From Lomentospora prolificans (Eukaryota; Ascomycota; Sordariomycetes; Microascales; Microascaceae), in contig JARFXM010000011.1 of the NCBI GenBank assembly GCA_029532625.1, forward strand, positions 1,550,001 to 1,614,000: 64,000 bases of DNA, written 5' to 3'. This document shows, in pieces, positions 60,413-64,000 of this stretch. The translations under genes were made by a program, and so were the position numbers. Position 1 is the stretch's first letter. Each line of letters begins with the position of its first letter. The notes beneath the pieces were generated by a model. The model saw nothing but the letters and a program-made list of their open reading frames with translations, did no database searches and had not been told where the DNA came from.

Positions 60413-60982
60413 CCTTGGGAATTCCCTATTTCCTAGACTTCAGTTCCTTGGCTGGTGATATCGGAACGAAGCGATCTTTAGTGTGTCCGTTGTTGGAGAA
60501 GAATGCCTTCTTTACATCTAGCCCAAACCTAGTCGGCCTCTCAAGCTAGACTGGACGACGGGAGAGAAGACGAAAGCGTTTGGTTCTCCTTGGAGCAAGC
60601 AATAAGATATGAAGGCCAAAAGTTCCTCGACCGGAGCAGAGATCCTAGCTAGCCATCCAGCCATCATTCGGGCCGCTATGCTCGACGACAAAGCTAGGAA
60701 GGATGGCCGGAAACCCTCGGTACGTCGAGTTTGAGAGTCATACAGTGGGAGAGAACAATTAGGGCAAGAGGACCTCAAAACTCTTTCCTCTCGGCTGCTC
60801 AGTATCGTGTCGCAAACTTACACATGCTTCCACATGTGCTTCGTCTTGGAGAATCACTTATAAACCCACGTACTCCCACAACTCTGGCCGTCTAATTCCC
60901 TTCTCCAACTCAGCATTAGTTTCCCGCATTCGTAATCCCCCTGATTAGTGTCCTAATTACAGCCATCTATCCGCATAGCCCT
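60413..60982. other. Spacer upstream of the RSWTG-motif gene
   Basis: 0.57 kb between the presumed 5' end of the HET relic (-) and the next gene (+), so a divergent promoter region. No gene is supported here; the minus ORF at 60518-60778 is unrecognised. Confidence 0.5.
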
Positions 60983-61738
60983 ATGAGAACCTCACCCATG
61001 AATTCGGGACTCGGAAATCGGGGAGACGGCCATCCCTCTGGCCAATACACCGTCCCCAATCTCAACAACCCACTCAACCCCCAGCCCGGCCTTCAACAGC
61101 AGCCGCCAATGCAGAGCATACGTGCAGGCGAAGACATCCGCTTCCCCTTCGCAACCTTCGGACATCGCGGCCAAACCCCTTCCCGCCGCGTCTTGCCTGG
61201 CGATTGGGGCCACAGAGCCTTCCACAACCCGCTGTACACAGAGTTCGACATGCCCATTCCGCCAAACGACATCCCCATCCTACGGCTTGGCTTCCGGCCC
61301 CGGAATCCCGAAGTCCTTTTCCCCGACGGCAATATACCCCTGACTGAAGCCGCCGCAACCGGTCAGTACAGCCCGCACATCCAAGTCCAAATGGCCATGG
61401 CCACGGAGGATAAGTGGTTCATCTACTCCACCGGGCCAGACATGGAAGGCATCATGAATTTGCACATCCACCGAAGCTGGACCGGGTACAAGATCTTCGA
61501 GCTCGTCATCGACGTGGGTTTGAAGGGCGGCCACTATGAACCCTGGCGCCGGGCCAGGGGTTCGAGCATGAATCCGAGGACCACGTACCTGTTTTGGGAG
61601 GGCCATCCGCAATATGGCTACCATGGTGACAACTCTCCGGAGAATGTCAAGGAGATGGTCCGGATGCTTGTGTACTGGGTCTTGGGTGTCAACTTACCGG
61701 CCGAGTCTGAGGGGACGGTCACTCCATGGGCTCCGTAG
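60983..61738 (+). CDS. Uncharacterised protein with EDKWFIY..HRSWTGYKI domain
   Basis: A single-exon 251-aa protein. Residues 1-50 are Gly/Asn/Pro/Gln-rich and probably flexible. The rest looks folded: a region with FPFATFGHRGQTPSRR and PGDWGHRAFHNPLYTEF (about 53-88), then EDKWFIYSTGPD (about 140-152), LHIHRSWTGYKIFELVIDVGLKG (about 159-181, here cited for its HRSWTG core) and a C-terminal helix VKEMVRMLVYWVLGVNL. As I recall, the paired elements DKWFIY and HRSWTG occur in many small uncharacterised fungal and bacterial proteins, but I know of no assigned activity. No signal peptide or membrane span is evident, so it is probably cytosolic. Start is the first ATG; a second lies five codons in. 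It sits divergently from the HET relic, which may be chance. Confidence 0.75.
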   Translation: MRTSPMNSGLGNRGDGHPSGQYTVPNLNNPLNPQPGLQQQPPMQSIRAGEDIRFPFATFGHRGQTPSRRVLPGDWGHRAFHNPLYTEFDMPIPPNDIPILRLGFRPRNPEVLFPDGNIPLTEAAATGQYSPHIQVQMAMATEDKWFIYSTGPDMEGIMNLHIHRSWTGYKIFELVIDVGLKGGHYEPWRRARGSSMNPRTTYLFWEGHPQYGYHGDNSPENVKEMVRMLVYWVLGVNLPAESEGTVTPWAP

Positions 61739-62965
61739 GTCGGGCCGGGCCCCGAACGGCCGCGGGCGACCAGCATCTCTGGCTGTTTAGGTTTGTAATT
61801 GCTGGGCTTTGACATAGTGTTTGTCTTAATCCTGGCGATCGGACGGCTCACAGATCTAAGCTGACCCCTACTATTGTCGTCTTAGCCGTCAGATATCGAG
61901 CTGATCGCTTGGAGAGCCCGAGAAGCGTCCCATAACCCCCACTCCTAGACTGACAAGAGGGCATCCATTTGTTCAATGTTGCTTGAGTAGTTTTTAGCTG
62001 TGGTAAACTTGACTATTCCCCACGGGAAATACGAGCGCGTACGGTTCACGACACACAGGTTTACAGAGAAGCGTCCTAGGGTAGTAGTATAACTAGTAAT
62101 TGAAAGAGTAAAAGACAAAATAGAAGCGGCCGCATGCTGTTACCCCCGGAGTCTCCAAACCCGTTCCCTTCCCTTGGTTGCTGGAAACTTGTATCCCGTT
62201 GCAATCCGCGTCGTTCGTCCCATTGTTTCCTATACTTCCACTGTGAAAACATAGCCCAAAGACACTCCCCTTCCTTTGCTTTTCCTTCACTTTTCCTTTA
62301 GTCCATCTTCGTTATAAGAGAACAAAAATAAAACCTCATTCTCCACCCCTCTTCGAAATACTTCCAGCGCTATAGTGGTTTGCTTCGTAGTCTGTGCTCG
62401 ATTCTAGCCAGAACGCCGATTTGGGCCCCCTTGTCTGGGTCAAAACACCATATAACTTGATCCTTCTTCATCCCATGAGGCTTCGTTTTATCTGTTGACC
62501 ATCATCATTTGTCCTGCCCTATCCGGACAACATTCGTCCCCCCCTTTTGGCATTGCCGAACCTTGAGAAAACCATAGGGTTAGATCGGAAAGTTCAAACA
62601 TGATTGTGTCCCTCGCTTTGTCCCCAACTGATACTCCAGGTCCCTTGGAAAGAAAAACACCGCTGGAAGGGGAAATAGATATTTCGGACAAGCCTTCTTT
62701 CCAAATTGTCACTTGAAATAACTCATAGTCCGCCCACCTCGCATAGCCATCAAAAAATTCCACGCTTTCTTTCCATCGCTTCCAAGGAAAAATGGATACA
62801 GGGATATACTATATAGGAAAGAAACGATATTCAGGAGAAACCCCGATAACCCTGAGGAGGGTACGACGCTATCCTTGCCATTCGGCGCGGCTTCGTAAAC
62901 TCGACTGGGCACATTGGAACAACCCGCGTCGTGGCCCGCGGCCACCAGCGGGGTGGATGGTTCAT
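61739..62965. other. Convergent intergenic spacer
   Basis: 1.2 kb between the RSWTG gene (+) and PAN3 (-). It should hold both 3' UTRs. No gene or repeat is seen. Confidence 0.65.
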
Positions 62966-64000
62966 CTACAAACCCCCGCGACCACCTTTGGCCGGCCTCG
63001 TGAGCTCCGTGAACACGGCTCTAACCTGATCGCGGAGGCTCTTGTAGGTCACGATAAAAACGGTTTGGTCGTCGCGGCTCGTCAGACAGATACGCTCATC
63101 CACACCCGCGTCGAGCTTGTTGAGGCACGTGATCATGTGTCCGACATCAACGACAGGGTGGCCGTTGGCATCAACCTGATGGAAGACGTAGTCGCGGAAA
63201 AGCTTGAGTGTGTAGCGCTCGCCGTTCTCGGCCCACTCAGGATCTCCATTGAACTCTGGCCGCTCGCTGATTGTGGCAAGCTTCATGAGGAGCCGTGCGA
63301 TACGACCGTTCTCGAGGCTTGTGGCCAGTTCAGATCGGAGAGTATCGGCCTGCTGGAGGGATTGATCGAACGAGGTGACAAAGTGGGTGGCAATGCCACG
63401 GACAAACTCGTCAATATTCTTGACTTGCTGCTGCTGAGGGGTGAGGAGCCATAGAACCGTGTCTCGAAGCTCAACGGAGTAGTGCCTGCTGAGATGCTCC
63501 ATAGCCGCATTGGGATTTGTGAGGAGAGACGGGGGTGTAAGCGAGGCTAGGGAGAGGATGGCTCGTCCGAACTGGAGCAGGTCTTCCTGTTGCAAATCTT
63601 GAGTAGGACGTCTGGCCTCGAACTGGACCACATCGAGTATGGCACAGGCGTTAAGTCGGATCCGGTTCTTGTCCGTTGAGATGATCTTTCCTAGATCTAC
63701 ACAACGAGCGGCCAGGTTAGCGGCGTGGATCGCCTTGAGCGCGTTGGCGATTTGTGTTATATATCCCCAGAGTACATTCTCCGCTATCATGGATTGCTGC
63801 TTATATCGTGTTCCATGAGCGTTCGACTGGTTAGGGAAATGGAGTTCTAGAAGAGTTTTGGAGAGCGGGAAATATTCCTGAACAAAAACGATGGAGCTGT
63901 CGCAGAAGGCCCGCGTGGTGAACGCGTCAAAGATTGGCACTACGCTCCCGCAGTCGACCCGTCGCCACTCCTTTACTGTCCGAATAGCGTGCTCGTTGGA
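62966..64000 (-). CDS. PAN3: PAN2-PAN3 deadenylation complex subunit PAN3 (3' part)
   Basis: The window holds the last 344 codons; the open frame continues past base 64000, so the N-terminal half (zinc finger, poly(A)-binding-protein interaction motif and start of the pseudokinase) is missing. From the edge the frame reads NEHAIRTVKEWRRV, then DAFTTRAFCDSS and FVQEYFPLSKTL of the pseudokinase domain, LWGYITQIANALKAIHAANL, DLGKIISTDKNRIRLN and QQEDLLQFGRAILSLA. The C-terminal coiled coil and knob that hold Pan2 follow (FDQSLQQADTLRSELATSLENGRIARLL, cited for position near 63380-63295; then DYVFHQVDANGHPVVDVGH and RDDQTVFIVTYK). Pan3 dimerises and recruits the Pan2 nuclease to poly(A)-bound mRNA in the cytoplasm to start deadenylation. 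No intron is needed in this part and the stop is TAG at 62968-62966. Confidence 0.97.
   Translation of the reverse strand, partial: SNEHAIRTVKEWRRVDCGSVVPIFDAFTTRAFCDSSIVFVQEYFPLSKTLLELHFPNQSNAHGTRYKQQSMIAENVLWGYITQIANALKAIHAANLAARCVDLGKIISTDKNRIRLNACAILDVVQFEARRPTQDLQQEDLLQFGRAILSLASLTPPSLLTNPNAAMEHLSRHYSVELRDTVLWLLTPQQQQVKNIDEFVRGIATHFVTSFDQSLQQADTLRSELATSLENGRIARLLMKLATISERPEFNGDPEWAENGERYTLKLFRDYVFHQVDANGHPVVDVGHMITCLNKLDAGVDERICLTSRDDQTVFIVTYKSLRDQVRAVFTELTRPAKGGRGGL

Overview
This 64 kb window is nuclear DNA of a filamentous ascomycete (Pezizomycotina). The evidence is short spliceosomal introns (48-95 bp, GT..AG, CTAAC-type branch sites), one dispersed 5S rRNA gene closely resembling the Neurospora type, and typical fungal genes: CFEM/GPI protein, siderophore transporter, Sec2, PMT2, PAN3, MED31 and a HET-domain relic. 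Sordariomycetes, perhaps Hypocreales, is the most likely placement, but that is inference from sequence style.

Layout. 1-0.65 kb: decayed DDE (Tc1/mariner-like) transposase running off the left edge. 0.65-6.2 kb: gene-free, ending in the promoter of a siderophore-iron MFS transporter (6.2-8.0 kb) that carries an ATCTGATAA iron-GATA-type site. 8.0-19.4 kb: sparse DNA with one orphan 384-codon ORF, a doubtful small ORF and a tRNA-like/SINE-like relic. 19.4-48.5 kb: the gene-rich core, with a CFEM GPI protein (+), a calcineurin-like phosphoesterase (-), 5S rRNA (+), MED31 (+), a very large disordered protein of about 3,034 aa (+), Sec2 Rab-GEF (+), PMT2 O-mannosyltransferase (-) and a C2H2 zinc-finger protein (-). 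48.5-58.8 kb: about 10 kb in which I find no gene. 58.8-60.4 kb: a frameshifted HET-domain pseudogene (-). 61.0-61.7 kb: an uncharacterised RSWTG-motif protein (+). 63-64 kb: the 3' half of PAN3 (-), which continues past the right edge.

Functionally the core is housekeeping: transcription (MED31, 5S), secretion (Sec2 on post-Golgi vesicles, PMT2 in the ER) and mRNA decay (PAN3). Two genes, the siderophore transporter and the CFEM protein, belong to families linked to iron or heme uptake, but they lie 11 kb apart and do not form an obvious cluster. The flanks look like accessory DNA, with decayed transposase, decayed HET gene and AT-rich patches. No secondary-metabolite cluster, CRISPR, intact transposon or clear novel multi-gene system was found. 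The most unusual items are the HET relic beside the RSWTG gene, the giant protein with its 609 bp intron and NAGNAG acceptor, the 8-nt first exon of sec2, and recurrent TACGAAG/CTTCGTA words.
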